Below are positions 1-8,617 of a stretch of DNA of 64,000 nucleotides, one piece after another. Position 1 is the stretch's first letter. Each line of letters opens with the position of its first letter. Made by a program: the position numbers and the translations under genes. Below the pieces are notes generated by a model. The model did not search any database, was not told where the DNA came from, and saw only the letters and a program-made list of their open reading frames with translations. The stretch covers positions 4,834,501 through 4,898,500 of the forward strand of contig NC_011566.1 in NCBI RefSeq assembly GCF_000014885.1, read 5' to 3'. Source of the DNA: Shewanella piezotolerans WP3. GTDB lineage: Bacteria; Pseudomonadota; Gammaproteobacteria; Enterobacterales; Shewanellaceae.

Positions 1-2
1 AT

Positions 3-1328
3 AGTGAGCAAATAAGTTACCAGCCTGCAGCTATGTACCAACGCCATCTGAACCTATTGCCTAAAACCCAATACAAGGCAAAAACAGCCATCAAACGTTG
101 GTATATTAATCATCCTATATTTACCTCATCCATCGCTGAAAACCATTTAGTTAGCCTCAATGAACTCATCGCACTCTATCTACTAAGTTGGTCACCAGAG
201 CTGTGGGAGATCATTGATATTCCTAAAGAGGTGAGCGGTCTCAGTAAAACTAACACTCTTCGCTGGCAGCGAGAATGGACTCACTTACTCGAATTCAAAA
301 GTGGCTTAAAACAAGTCAGGCGCTTATTTGCCCACCTGCCGACCTATATGATTTTCGACGATCATGATGTCACTGATGATTGGAATCTCACCGCTAGATG
401 GGAGATGGCAGCATACAGCCATCCTTTCTCCAAGCGGATCATAGGCAATGCCCTTATCGCCTATACGCTGTTTCAAGGGCTAGGCAATGCGCCAACAAAA
501 TTTGATGCTGACGTGCGTCCACAGTTAGATGCGCTTTTTAACGAGCAAGAAACCTCGACTCAGGATGGTCTGTCAGCAAAGAGTGCCGTTCAGGATCAAC
601 TTATCGACGAGTTACTCCATTTTGAAGACTGGCACTACAGCTTACAAACTAGTCCTAAAATAATCGTGCTCGACACCCGAACTCGCCGTTGGCGCAGTGA
701 GTCCAACCTTGGTAAACCATCGGGGTTAATGGATTGGGAAGCATTGATGGAGTTTCAGGCGGAGCTTGTTAATCAACCCAATGTGATAATTGTGTCTCCA
801 GCGCCTATGTATGGGGTGAAGCTGATTGAAACAGTACAGAGAATGGCGACCTTTTGCGGCGCTTCATTACTGGTTGATGCCGAAAACTGGATGGCGCATC
901 CAGGCACAGCCAATACACTGTTGAGTATTTTCCAGCACCGCAAAACACCCGAGCAATTTGTCATTCTCTCTGGCGATGTACACTACTCATTTAGCTACGA
1001 TATTAGTATCCGTTTTAGAGATGCTGGCCCTGCGATATATCAGATCACCTGTAGTGGTATTAAAAACCAATTCCCAGAAAAACTACTGCCCTACTTCGAC
1101 AAATTTAATGGTTGGCTATATGGTCATTTCTCACCACTTAACTTTTTCACTAAGCGCAAACGTATGTCGATCCGTGGCCGTCGCCCCAATGGTGCCCGCA
1201 GTCAACGCTTAATGAATATGAGCGGCATTGGTCAAGTTGAATTAGCAGCCAATGGCGCCCCCACTAAAATAACGGTACTGCACGCAGACATGAGCGAAAC
1301 CGAATTTTTACCACCCAGACGTCGCTAA
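3..1328 (+). CDS. PhoD-like metallophosphatase (5' part outside window)
   Basis: The reading frame is open to the left edge of the window, so the ATG at 33 is probably internal and the N-terminal part of the protein is missing. Visible motifs are those of the alkaline phosphatase D (PhoD) group of metallophosphoesterases: a metal-binding FDDHDVTDDW stretch near nucleotide 350, a VLDTRTRRW segment, and SGDVHYS near 970, which supplies histidine and aspartate ligands. The family hydrolyses phosphate mono- or diesters using iron/calcium or similar metals. No signal peptide can be judged because the start is cut off. It converges with the pseudouridine synthase, whose stop lies two bases away. 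Substrate is unknown. Confidence 0.8.
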   Translation, partial: SEQISYQPAAMYQRHLNLLPKTQYKAKTAIKRWYINHPIFTSSIAENHLVSLNELIALYLLSWSPELWEIIDIPKEVSGLSKTNTLRWQREWTHLLEFKSGLKQVRRLFAHLPTYMIFDDHDVTDDWNLTARWEMAAYSHPFSKRIIGNALIAYTLFQGLGNAPTKFDADVRPQLDALFNEQETSTQDGLSAKSAVQDQLIDELLHFEDWHYSLQTSPKIIVLDTRTRRWRSESNLGKPSGLMDWEALMEFQAELVNQPNVIIVSPAPMYGVKLIETVQRMATFCGASLLVDAENWMAHPGTANTLLSIFQHRKTPEQFVILSGDVHYSFSYDISIRFRDAGPAIYQITCSGIKNQFPEKLLPYFDKFNGWLYGHFSPLNFFTKRKRMSIRGRRPNGARSQRLMNMSGIGQVELAANGAPTKITVLHADMSETEFLPPRRR

Positions 1329-1330
1329 TC

Positions 1331-2290
1331 CTAAAACGAAAAGCCGTCACAGCTGATATCAATGTGCTCACCAGTTATTGGGTCGGTAAATGCTAGCCTT
1401 TTAGCCATCAGCTTTAATGGATTGTCAAAATCATCGGCCGCTTTATCAAGCAGTTCTGGATAAAGCCTATCATTTAAGATGGGCATACCTAAACTCATCA
1501 TATGCAGCCTAAGTTGATGTGTGCGCCCTGTTACAGGAGTTAGCTCGAATAACCCAAAACCCCCTTTAACCTGTAACAGCGTAATTTCTGAATGGCTATT
1601 GGATTCTCCAACACTAATCTTCATCATAAAGCTAGGGTCGGCTTTCACCAGTCGATTTTTAACAGTCCAGCTTATTGGAAGCACTAGAGCATCTGCCGCT
1701 ATTTTTGCCATTAGCTCATCAGAAAGCCTAGCAATAGCTTGATAGGTTTTAGTGATATTGCCAGTTTTGAACAGCTGATGATAATCGTGGCGTGTATCAA
1801 CACTAAGTGATAGCAACATCACTCCCGCCGTCGCGCGGTCGAGTCGATGGCTGGCCACGATCTGCTCATTAGCAGTTTTAATCCGTAAACGATTGACTAA
1901 GCACTCATTGACAAAATTACCACTGGGATTAACGGCGAGGAAATGTGGTTTAAAAGCGATAATGATCTGTTCATTTTGCAGCAATACCTTCTCCTCAAAC
2001 GGGATCAAGGACTCTTGTTGCACTTCACGGTAATAATAAACTCGCGCACGGGGAATAAACTCACTCTCTAAAGTAACTAACTCACCATCACGCCAATGGA
2101 CTTTGCCGTTTTCGATACGATCAATCCAAGTCGTTTCTGCAATCGCTTTAAAGTGACTCACGAGAAAGCTCAAAACAGTGGGTTTATCGGTGACAGTTTC
2201 AGGCAACACAATATAGGAAGCTTGGGCGGCGCGGACAGATTGGCTCATGCGATTTAATACAGTAGCGAAGACATAGCGCCATTTTAGCAA
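1331..2290 (-). CDS. RluA-family pseudouridine synthase
   Basis: The 319-residue protein carries the RluA-family active-site motif HRLDRATAG (around residues 147-155), whose aspartate attacks the uridine, and the later GRTHQLRLHM motif typical of RluA/TruC enzymes. The family isomerises uridine to pseudouridine in rRNA or tRNA. There is no clear S4 domain in the first 80 residues; the N-terminus has only an S4-like extension. It resembles the group close to TruC/RluC-like stand-alone enzymes, but the exact target nucleotide cannot be read from sequence. It is three bases downstream of the LON-domain gene on the same strand, so the two are probably co-transcribed. Confidence 0.85.
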   Translation of the reverse strand: MLKWRYVFATVLNRMSQSVRAAQASYIVLPETVTDKPTVLSFLVSHFKAIAETTWIDRIENGKVHWRDGELVTLESEFIPRARVYYYREVQQESLIPFEEKVLLQNEQIIIAFKPHFLAVNPSGNFVNECLVNRLRIKTANEQIVASHRLDRATAGVMLLSLSVDTRHDYHQLFKTGNITKTYQAIARLSDELMAKIAADALVLPISWTVKNRLVKADPSFMMKISVGESNSHSEITLLQVKGGFGLFELTPVTGRTHQLRLHMMSLGMPILNDRLYPELLDKAADDFDNPLKLMAKRLAFTDPITGEHIDISCDGFSF

Positions 2291-2293
2291 AAA

Positions 2294-2881
2294 CTAGCTT
2301 ATAGCACTTGCATGGGACTTAATAAGTTCCAGCACAAAGTTCATGGTTTTATGGCAATTAGGCTGATTCATTAGCCGTAGCTTATCTTTATTGTATAAAG
2401 GTAGTACCTCCAACCAACGCTGACTGACCCAGGTTGCATCCTCTAGGTGTATGTCATTTTCATATAAACCAAATAGATCGGGGTTTACCTCATAAAATTG
2501 TTCTAACGCTGCGCTTATCAACTCAAACTCACCGATGATAGGTTCTTGTTGCCAGTTATTGCAGGCTAAAGTTCTGCTGATCCACACTCCATCCCGACGC
2601 TGCGCAGCCGACAAGATTTTCACCCGTTGCTTGCCTTCAAGTACAATACCAAGAGAATCGTCATCTAACTGATTAAAATCAATAATTTCACATTGTGTTG
2701 CCATCTCATAACAGGGAGGCTGACTATTGGCTTTGCTAACACCAAACACCAGAGGATAATGCTGCTTTAGCACTTCAGCTATTATGCTCAAGTAGGCAGG
2801 ATCGACCACGCGGATCTCTAACCTGCCTTCAGGTAACAGTAAAGTATCGTGCGTTAATAACGCCATCTCTTCTGTTCGCAT
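2294..2881 (-). CDS. LON substrate-binding-domain protein
   Basis: The 195-residue protein has the pattern of the N-terminal LON domain without a protease or AAA module: MALLTHDTLLLPEGRLEIRV at the start, then a strand ending in the VLEGKQRVKIL segment. Such stand-alone LON-domain proteins occur in many proteobacteria and have no firmly established function. A longer reading frame begins at 2929, but an excellent Shine-Dalgarno (GGAGG) stands five bases before the ATG at 2881, so that start is preferred. It lies just upstream of the pseudouridine synthase gene. Confidence 0.8.
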   Translation of the reverse strand: MRTEEMALLTHDTLLLPEGRLEIRVVDPAYLSIIAEVLKQHYPLVFGVSKANSQPPCYEMATQCEIIDFNQLDDDSLGIVLEGKQRVKILSAAQRRDGVWISRTLACNNWQQEPIIGEFELISAALEQFYEVNPDLFGLYENDIHLEDATWVSQRWLEVLPLYNKDKLRLMNQPNCHKTMNFVLELIKSHASAIS

Positions 2882-3041
2882 AATAACCTCCAAAATAGGT
2901 AGGCCAGACCATCTTTTGACGGTCGTCAATAAAGCTAAAGTGTAGCAGCTGGTTAAATTTCAGCCACCAGGCTTTTCACGGGACGGCTCACTTATTAGAC
3001 AGGCATTAACAGCGATTTATTGCAATTTGACGCAGAAATCT

Positions 3042-4103
3042 CTATAGCGGCTCTATATGTTCAATTATAGATTGTTTAGCAACAACATCAGCTAAGTCAT
3101 CCGCTAACACCTGACTCATCGCGTTTGCTGTACGCCAATATTTAATTCTAGAGTCGCTATCAAAATGAGAAAAATCATTACGATCGGGTAATTTTGCGTA
3201 GGGTAAACTTGCTAAGTAAGCATCAGTTGGTGCCAATATAAGCGCATTATCGTAATTCCGCTTAGCATCTCGACGGCGTAATGACTTATCGAACCAGCCT
3301 GGCGACATTCGAGGGAAAAAGTGTGGGTAAAGTGTCAGTCCTTTTGGCTTATTAAGCGGCAGGTCAAAATGATAGTCAGTAATGCCACCATCATAATAAT
3401 GACCATTAGGCGCACCGTTTATTTCAGTAACAGGGGCTAATACCCAAGGGATAGAGCCTGTAGCCAGTAAGACTTGCTGAATGTTGTCTTTAGACAATCC
3501 ACAAAATTGGCTAGGTAGATCGCTAAGGTTAACAAAAGGAGATTGTGACGGCTCAACTCCGAATACGTAGCGCTCAAAATGCCAAGCTAACGATTTACGA
3601 CTGACGAAGTTAGTGGCTGCTGCGGTCGCGAGTCCCGCGGCAAGTGAGACTTTGTTCGAAACGCGGTTTAAATGACGACCTCGACAGGCAATATAATGAC
3701 TATTAATAAAAGAGCTGGAGACTATTTCACTGGCGCCATGGCTACCTAAGACCCCAGCAAGGATCCCTTTAACTTGCTCAGATACCTCTTCAGCAGTAGG
3801 TTTAGTGTCATAACGTTGACCAATATACAGATCTTCAAGCCGTTGGTAGGCAGCCAGTGGATTATTTTGAGCCAAACACGCTAACCGCCAAGCACCAGAT
3901 GAAGCTCCTAAAGTATGCAAGGGTTGTCGATGTGACTTAAAGAATTCACCAAAGAGATACTTATCGAGCCCAGCAATCCCAATCCATTTAGGACCGCCAG
4001 AGGCCGCCAACAGTTGGCTAAAAAACTCAGGTTTAAAACCATTTTCACTCAATGTTTTAAAAGCCTTTGCACCCGCAATAAATCGTAAAGAAGACACACT
4101 CAC
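3042..4103 (-). CDS. Patatin-like phospholipase
   Basis: This 353-residue protein shows the patatin Ser/Asp dyad: GASSG around residues 66-70 (nucleophile Ser68) and a DGG(I)TD motif near residue 238 (YYDGGITDYHFD). An oxyanion-type glycine-rich stretch, AASGGPKW, sits at residues 33-40. Patatins hydrolyse acyl ester bonds of lipids. No signal peptide or membrane segment is evident, so it is likely cytoplasmic. The frame opens with GTG at 4103; a second GTG six bases later has better spacing from the GAGGTGA ribosome site. The 346 bp upstream of it is mostly a MITE-like element. Confidence 0.85.
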   Translation of the reverse strand: MSVSSLRFIAGAKAFKTLSENGFKPEFFSQLLAASGGPKWIGIAGLDKYLFGEFFKSHRQPLHTLGASSGAWRLACLAQNNPLAAYQRLEDLYIGQRYDTKPTAEEVSEQVKGILAGVLGSHGASEIVSSSFINSHYIACRGRHLNRVSNKVSLAAGLATAAATNFVSRKSLAWHFERYVFGVEPSQSPFVNLSDLPSQFCGLSKDNIQQVLLATGSIPWVLAPVTEINGAPNGHYYDGGITDYHFDLPLNKPKGLTLYPHFFPRMSPGWFDKSLRRRDAKRNYDNALILAPTDAYLASLPYAKLPDRNDFSHFDSDSRIKYWRTANAMSQVLADDLADVVAKQSIIEHIEPL

Positions 4104-4136
4104 CTCAAATACCTAAACAATAATTAACTTTTGCTT

Positions 4137-4400
4137 TATACCCGTTCTACCTGAAGATGCAGAATTCAGTGGGAGTTTAATGGACTTTAATCACGGCATT
4201 GATTGAGACTAATGGTTATTCCCTTGGTAAAATCAATAACACTGAGTAAAGTCCATTAAAGCCCATCGCAGAAGGCTTTGTGCCAGCCCACTTCGTTGTT
4301 GCATTAATTTAAAAGGGAATAACCATTTCTACATTAATGCGCCTATAATTGAACTGGCACAATGCCTCTGAAACGAACATCTTCAGGTAGAACGGGTATA
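4137..4400. mobile_element. MITE-like element, copy A (264 bp)
   Basis: The element begins with TATACCCGTTCTACC and ends with its exact reverse complement; the terminal inverted repeats are 23 bp long (4137-4159 and 4378-4400) with no mismatch. It has no coding capacity. A second copy, with diverged ends and an internal insertion, lies at 42018-42341; shared internal blocks include AGTGGGAGTTTAATGGACTT and AAAAGGGAATAACCATTTCT. The size, terminal repeats and lack of a gene fit a non-autonomous miniature transposable element. It fills the divergent region between the patatin gene and the gene at 4450. Confidence 0.8.
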
Positions 4401-4449
4401 TAATCAGTACCGTAAACTCGATGCTTAATGGAAGCAACAAGGAAGTATT

Positions 4450-4878
4450 ATGGAAAATGCGACGGTGATTAAACCCTTTCAAAAAGCAGGCTTTGTGCTT
4501 ATTGCTATAGTCATCGCTTTTATGGCGATTTATTTACGCAATGACAATGATATTTGGGATTACTTCATACTAGTTAATCTAGTTCTCTCCACTTTCTGGC
4601 TCATTCATCTGCTATGGACTCAACGGATTATTTTTACCACCGCTGAAGTCACTTTTATCAAAATGATGGTTAAATCTGATACCTCAGTGCCACAAACCTT
4701 AACGCTAAATTATCAAGATATCGACTCAGTGCGCTTACTCGGCGATCACCTATTTATCCATTCAAGCAGTGGCAAGATCAACTTCCCATTAAAACCTAAG
4801 TCTTCAATGGCTGCCAAGCTCAAACAGGCTTTTGAATCTAAAGGGATCGAGTTTGAAGTGAACTCCTGTATCGCCTAG
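4450..4878 (+). CDS. Two-helix membrane protein of unknown function
   Basis: I do not recognise the family. The 142-residue protein has two hydrophobic helices near residues 13-29 and 35-52, followed by a soluble domain of alternating short strands (residues 55-140) that resembles the small PH-like (YcxB/bPH) folds attached to paired helices. It starts with ATG after AAGGAAG. It is followed 86 bp later by the YhcH-family gene in the same direction. No catalytic motif is visible. Confidence 0.65.
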   Translation: MENATVIKPFQKAGFVLIAIVIAFMAIYLRNDNDIWDYFILVNLVLSTFWLIHLLWTQRIIFTTAEVTFIKMMVKSDTSVPQTLTLNYQDIDSVRLLGDHLFIHSSSGKINFPLKPKSSMAAKLKQAFESKGIEFEVNSCIA

Positions 4879-4963
4879 CGGCCATTAGCGCTAAACTTCC
4901 CTGTATTGAAGTCTTAAACTCTGTTAGATAGCTGAGTTAAGCGACCTTATTAACGAGAAGATT

Positions 4964-5425
4964 ATGATTGTAGATACTTTAGCCAACCGTGATTTGTACA
5001 GCCACATTAGTCCACGTATAGCAAAGGCACTAGCGCACCTTGCTGAAACAGACTTTAGCCAGCTTGAAGTTGGCAATTATGAACTTGATGGCAAAAACCT
5101 ATTTGTTATCGTCAATGATTACCAAACTAAACCTAGAGAAATCGAGCCTTTCGAAGTACATCAGCAATACATCGATGTGCAATACGTTGTTAGTGGAGAG
5201 GAGGAGTTTGGCTACCTGCCGCTAGCAGACCAAACGCCATCAAAGCCTTATTTTGCCAAGCATGATTATGCTGAATATGACTATCTACCCAATAAAGAAG
5301 CTGCTGCATTTATCCCTCTAAAAGCAGGTATGTTTGCACTTTTTTTCCCACAAGATATGCATATGCCTGGCACTAGTCCGAAGCCACAACAGGTTCGTAA
5401 AGTGGTTATTAAAGTTAAAATTTAA
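4964..5425 (+). CDS. YhcH/YjgK/YiaL-family protein
   Basis: The 153-residue protein matches the YhcH/YjgK/YiaL family (cupin-like beta barrel): EPFEVHQQYIDVQYVVSG at residues 65-82, and a later AGMFALFFPQDMHMPG segment carry the conserved His and Glu residues of the metal site. Characterised members are linked to sugar metabolism, YhcH with sialic acid and YiaL with the 2,3-diketo-L-gulonate operon. No sugar catabolic gene is adjacent, so the substrate is open. The next gene starts 24 bp downstream, suggesting one transcript. Confidence 0.85.
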   Translation: MIVDTLANRDLYSHISPRIAKALAHLAETDFSQLEVGNYELDGKNLFVIVNDYQTKPREIEPFEVHQQYIDVQYVVSGEEEFGYLPLADQTPSKPYFAKHDYAEYDYLPNKEAAAFIPLKAGMFALFFPQDMHMPGTSPKPQQVRKVVIKVKI

Positions 5426-5448
5426 CGCGAATAAATAGGAACAATAAG

Positions 5449-5982
5449 ATGAGGTTAATGATTCTACTCGCAAGCTTATTTAGCACTATTGCTATTGCTG
5501 CAGTTTCACCTGAGAAGCTACAAGAGATAAAAGCGGTACAATTTAATGACGGTAACATCATCACTGCAGGCCTACCAACCGAGTCGCAGTTTCCACTGTT
5601 ACAACAAGCAGGTGTTGAGTTAGTCATCAATCTCATTCCAGTAGGCAGCTCTAGTGGTCATGATGATGAAGCCGATTTCGTCGCTAACGCAGGCATGCAA
5701 TATCAGCAGATAGATGTCGATTGGCAGCAACCTACAACTGAAAATGTTGAACAGTTTTTTGCCATTATGGATGCTAATAAGGGCAAAAAAATATTAATCC
5801 ATTGCGCAGCCAATTATCGCGCATCAGCCTTTTATTACCTTTATGAGCTAAAGCAAGGACACGCTGATACTGATGACTTTAAACAGCGAACTATGCAGCC
5901 ATGGGGCATGTTGTCAGAAAGTTTAGTTGAATATCCACAGTGGAATACGCTGATTGAAACGGTTAAGCAAGAGCTGAAATAG
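5449..5982 (+). CDS. Exported phosphatase-like protein (DUF442/tyrosine-phosphatase fold)
   Basis: The 177-residue protein starts with a short signal peptide (MRLMILLASLFSTIAIAA). The body resembles the dual-specificity/tyrosine-phosphatase-like fold of the DUF442 group: ITAGLPTESQFPLLQQAG near residues 37-54 and a P-loop-like HCAANYRAS at about residues 121-129, in which Cys and Arg are separated by four residues as in DUF442 rather than five as in classical phosphatases. An export signal on such a domain suggests a periplasmic role; substrate unknown. It follows the YhcH-family gene by 24 bp and is closed by a strong terminator at 6002-6027. Confidence 0.75.
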   Translation: MRLMILLASLFSTIAIAAVSPEKLQEIKAVQFNDGNIITAGLPTESQFPLLQQAGVELVINLIPVGSSSGHDDEADFVANAGMQYQQIDVDWQQPTTENVEQFFAIMDANKGKKILIHCAANYRASAFYYLYELKQGHADTDDFKQRTMQPWGMLSESLVEYPQWNTLIETVKQELK

Positions 5983-6001
5983 TCCCTATTTTGACGTAAT
6001 T

Positions 6002-6027
6002 AAAGCGCCCTTAAGGCGCTTTTTTTG
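6002..6027 (+). terminator. Rho-independent terminator
   Basis: Stem AAAGCGCC / GGCGCTTT with a four-base loop followed by a run of seven T residues, 20 bp after the phosphatase-like gene. It should end the 4450-5982 transcript. Confidence 0.9.
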
Positions 6028-6151
6028 TTATTTATTCCCTGTATCACCCTCGATTTACCCACTATTACATGCTTTGCAGCTCTGTTTTATTAGCTAATGA
6101 AGTCTTTTTTAATAAATCATTTTCGGCTAAACGTCCGACTTCAACGTGAAA

Positions 6152-6173
6152 AAATGTGATCTTGATCATTCTT
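6152..6173 (+). promoter_or_regulatory. Probable CRP-binding site
   Basis: AATGTGATCTTGATCATTCT fits the CRP consensus TGTGA-N6-TCACA: the left half is exact (6155-6159) and the right half is TCATT (6166-6170). The spacer TCTTGA is close to the Escherichia coli ideal TCTAGA. It lies about 90 bp before the start codon of the fused desulfurase gene, a normal position for activation. In Shewanella CRP governs many anaerobic respiration genes (established knowledge); binding here is inferred. Confidence 0.6.
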
Positions 6174-6261
6174 ACCAACCTGCTAATATAGCGACAAGAT
6201 ATTAGTTATAGCAAAAAGTAATAAGCGACTTTAGAATAATAACAATTAAGAGCTAAATACG

Positions 6262-8547
6262 ATGAAGAACACCACAGAGTTAACCCAGATCTATCTTGAT
6301 GCAAATGCTACAACCCCCGTCTTACCTGAGGCTGCAGCAGCGGCGTTATCTGCAATGGAGAATCTCTTTGGTAACCCTAGCAGTAGCCACATTACTGGGC
6401 TAAAAGCCAAAAACCTAATGGAGCAAACGCGGTTAAGAGCACAAACCTTACTCGGCAGCGGTGAAGGGAAAATAATCTTTACCAGTGGTGCAACCGAGGG
6501 AATTCAAACCTCCATACTATCGGCATTAATTGCGGCAAAAAGTCGCATGTCTGCAGATAAAAATTACTCTGTACTCTACGGTGCAACTGAACATAAAGCC
6601 GTGCCTGAATCATTGAAGCATTGGCTAACAGTGTTAGACATTAAAGCTGAAGTAACTGCAATTCCTGTCGATCAATTTGGCTTGCTTGATCATGACTTTA
6701 TCCGTCAACATGCGCCAAGCGCCCTGATGATCTGCACCATGGCCGTCAATAATGAAACTGGCGTATTCCAAAATCTAAAGTCATTAGAAGCCACTATTCG
6801 CAGTGCAAATTCAGATATATTTTGGATGGTTGATTGCGTTCAAGCACTTGGTAAAACAGAGCTAGATTTAAAAACCACCACGATTGATTACGCGCCATTT
6901 AGTGGTCACAAGCTCTACGCCCCAAAAGGAATTGGCTTTGTCTATATTAGAGACTCAGCACCATTTACCCCTTTTATTGCAGGCGGAGGTCAAGAGAGCG
7001 GGCTGCGCTCAGGCACTGAAAACCTTCCTGGATTGGCTGCACTCAATGTGATTTTCGAGATGTTACTGAGTCAAGAGGGGTCGCCATTTTCAAGCAGTGC
7101 TCAACTCACACAGTATCGACAACAGATCGCCGACACATTGACAGAATGTTTTAGCGATATTGTGTTTAACAACAGTTTTGAGCATAGCGTTGCAACCACG
7201 ATTAATTTTGCAGTTCCTAGCTTTAGTAGCAAAGAGATCATGGATCTTTTCGATGCAGCTAATATTCGTGTCAGTTCAGGCTCCGCTTGTAGCTCTAAAG
7301 TGACTCGCAGTTTCGTACTCGATGCAATGGGTCTACCCGCTTGGCAAAGTGAAGCGGCAATTCGCATGTCCTTTGGACCTGCGATAACTCAAGCTGAAGT
7401 CGATACCGCCTGCGCACGTATCAAAACGGCCTCGCAAGCACTCACCCAAAGTTGCATGATCTTGGATGACAGCAGTGATATTTCAGATAGAACCGATTTA
7501 GACGGTTTGTTACAGCTACGTTCTGGTGCAAGCTGTACTTGGGTATTTGTTGATTCTCTCAGCAAACAAGCTCTCATAATTGATCCACTGCCAGAGCTAA
7601 AGCAAAGGCTTGAAACCTTGCTTGAATGTCAGCAACTAACCTTAGTTGCCGCAATTGATACCCATGGCCATGCCGATCACGTCTCAGGACGAGAAGCCTT
7701 GGCAAGTCGTTATTTAGCCGAGCAGGAATCTGATCATTTAGGCTGGCCAGTAACCGAGAACCGGGTGCAACATTTAGCACAGCAGCTGCAGGTTATTTCA
7801 ATAGGAACAAAGCAACTGCTCAGACTGCCAACACCAGGGCATACCAGCGATAGCATTAGCCTGCTGTTATGCTCTGCACCAAGTGCATCAAACCACACGG
7901 CAGAACACACACAGTATGCTTTTTGTGGTGACACAATTTTAATGGGAAGCCTTGGCCGTACTAACTTCGAGTCTAGCTCTAGCGTAGCACTATTCAATAG
8001 CCTGAAATTGATTAGAGATAGTATCAGTAGTACGGCTTTGATCTGTGCAAGTCACGATTACAATAATGAGTTTACCACCAGCCTTAAAGCAGAAATTAAT
8101 CGCAATGACCTGCTAAAAGGCGTATTAAGCAACCAGTTGTCAATGGACGACTTCCAGCAGCGAAAAGCCCATCTAGATACTCATCTAAACGATGAAGTCG
8201 GCACTGAAATAATGTGTGGCGCACTGATTGGCAATTGTGACAAGTTCAAGATTAAGGAGTACGACGCCTTTAGCTTAGCTGCAGCAATGAAGCAAGATGA
8301 GAATGTCTGCATTATCGATATTCGTGAACCTCACGAATATGCGCTTAATCACTCAACTCAGTCGAGTTTGAATGTGCCATTAACGCGTTTAGTGCAGTTT
8401 ATCCAAGAGCATCAAAACCAAAAAAATAGGCAATGGGTATTAGTTTGCCGTAGTGGCAGTCGCTCAATGATTGCAGCGCAAGCCATGCACCGGCTTGGAT
8501 TTGAGCAGGTTTCTCATCTAAAAGGCGGTTACGCGTTAAGTTCATAG
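6262..8547 (+). CDS. Cysteine desulfurase / persulfide dioxygenase-like / rhodanese fusion
   Basis: The 761-residue protein joins three sulfur-handling units. Residues 1-395 are a NifS/IscS-type desulfurase, with the PLP lysine in SGHK (Lys217) and the persulfide cysteine in SSGSACSS (Cys343). Residues about 420-640 are a metallo-beta-lactamase domain of the ETHE1/persulfide dioxygenase type: THGHADH (His468, His470, Asp472, His473), PTPGH (His527), CGD (Asp557) and SHD (His598). Residues about 660-761 are a rhodanese with CRSGSR (Cys729). All catalytic residues are intact. A channelled route from cysteine sulfane sulfur to persulfide to sulfite or thiosulfate is inferred. Dioxygenase-rhodanese fusions are known; the added desulfurase is unusual. 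It stands alone, behind a probable CRP site. Confidence 0.85.
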   Translation: MKNTTELTQIYLDANATTPVLPEAAAAALSAMENLFGNPSSSHITGLKAKNLMEQTRLRAQTLLGSGEGKIIFTSGATEGIQTSILSALIAAKSRMSADKNYSVLYGATEHKAVPESLKHWLTVLDIKAEVTAIPVDQFGLLDHDFIRQHAPSALMICTMAVNNETGVFQNLKSLEATIRSANSDIFWMVDCVQALGKTELDLKTTTIDYAPFSGHKLYAPKGIGFVYIRDSAPFTPFIAGGGQESGLRSGTENLPGLAALNVIFEMLLSQEGSPFSSSAQLTQYRQQIADTLTECFSDIVFNNSFEHSVATTINFAVPSFSSKEIMDLFDAANIRVSSGSACSSKVTRSFVLDAMGLPAWQSEAAIRMSFGPAITQAEVDTACARIKTASQALTQSCMILDDSSDISDRTDLDGLLQLRSGASCTWVFVDSLSKQALIIDPLPELKQRLETLLECQQLTLVAAIDTHGHADHVSGREALASRYLAEQESDHLGWPVTENRVQHLAQQLQVISIGTKQLLRLPTPGHTSDSISLLLCSAPSASNHTAEHTQYAFCGDTILMGSLGRTNFESSSSVALFNSLKLIRDSISSTALICASHDYNNEFTTSLKAEINRNDLLKGVLSNQLSMDDFQQRKAHLDTHLNDEVGTEIMCGALIGNCDKFKIKEYDAFSLAAAMKQDENVCIIDIREPHEYALNHSTQSSLNVPLTRLVQFIQEHQNQKNRQWVLVCRSGSRSMIAAQAMHRLGFEQVSHLKGGYALSS

Positions 8548-8572
8548 GCTTTTCAGAAAAGTGACTGTAGAT

Positions 8573-8601
8573 AAGCCCTGCTTCTAATTATTGCAGGGCT
8601 T
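8573..8601. terminator. Bidirectional terminator
   Basis: Perfect stem AAGCCCTGC / GCAGGGCTT (8573-8581 with 8593-8601) with an 11-base loop, between the convergent fusion gene and mepA. Confidence 0.75.
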
Positions 8602-8617
8602 ATATTCAATATGAGTA

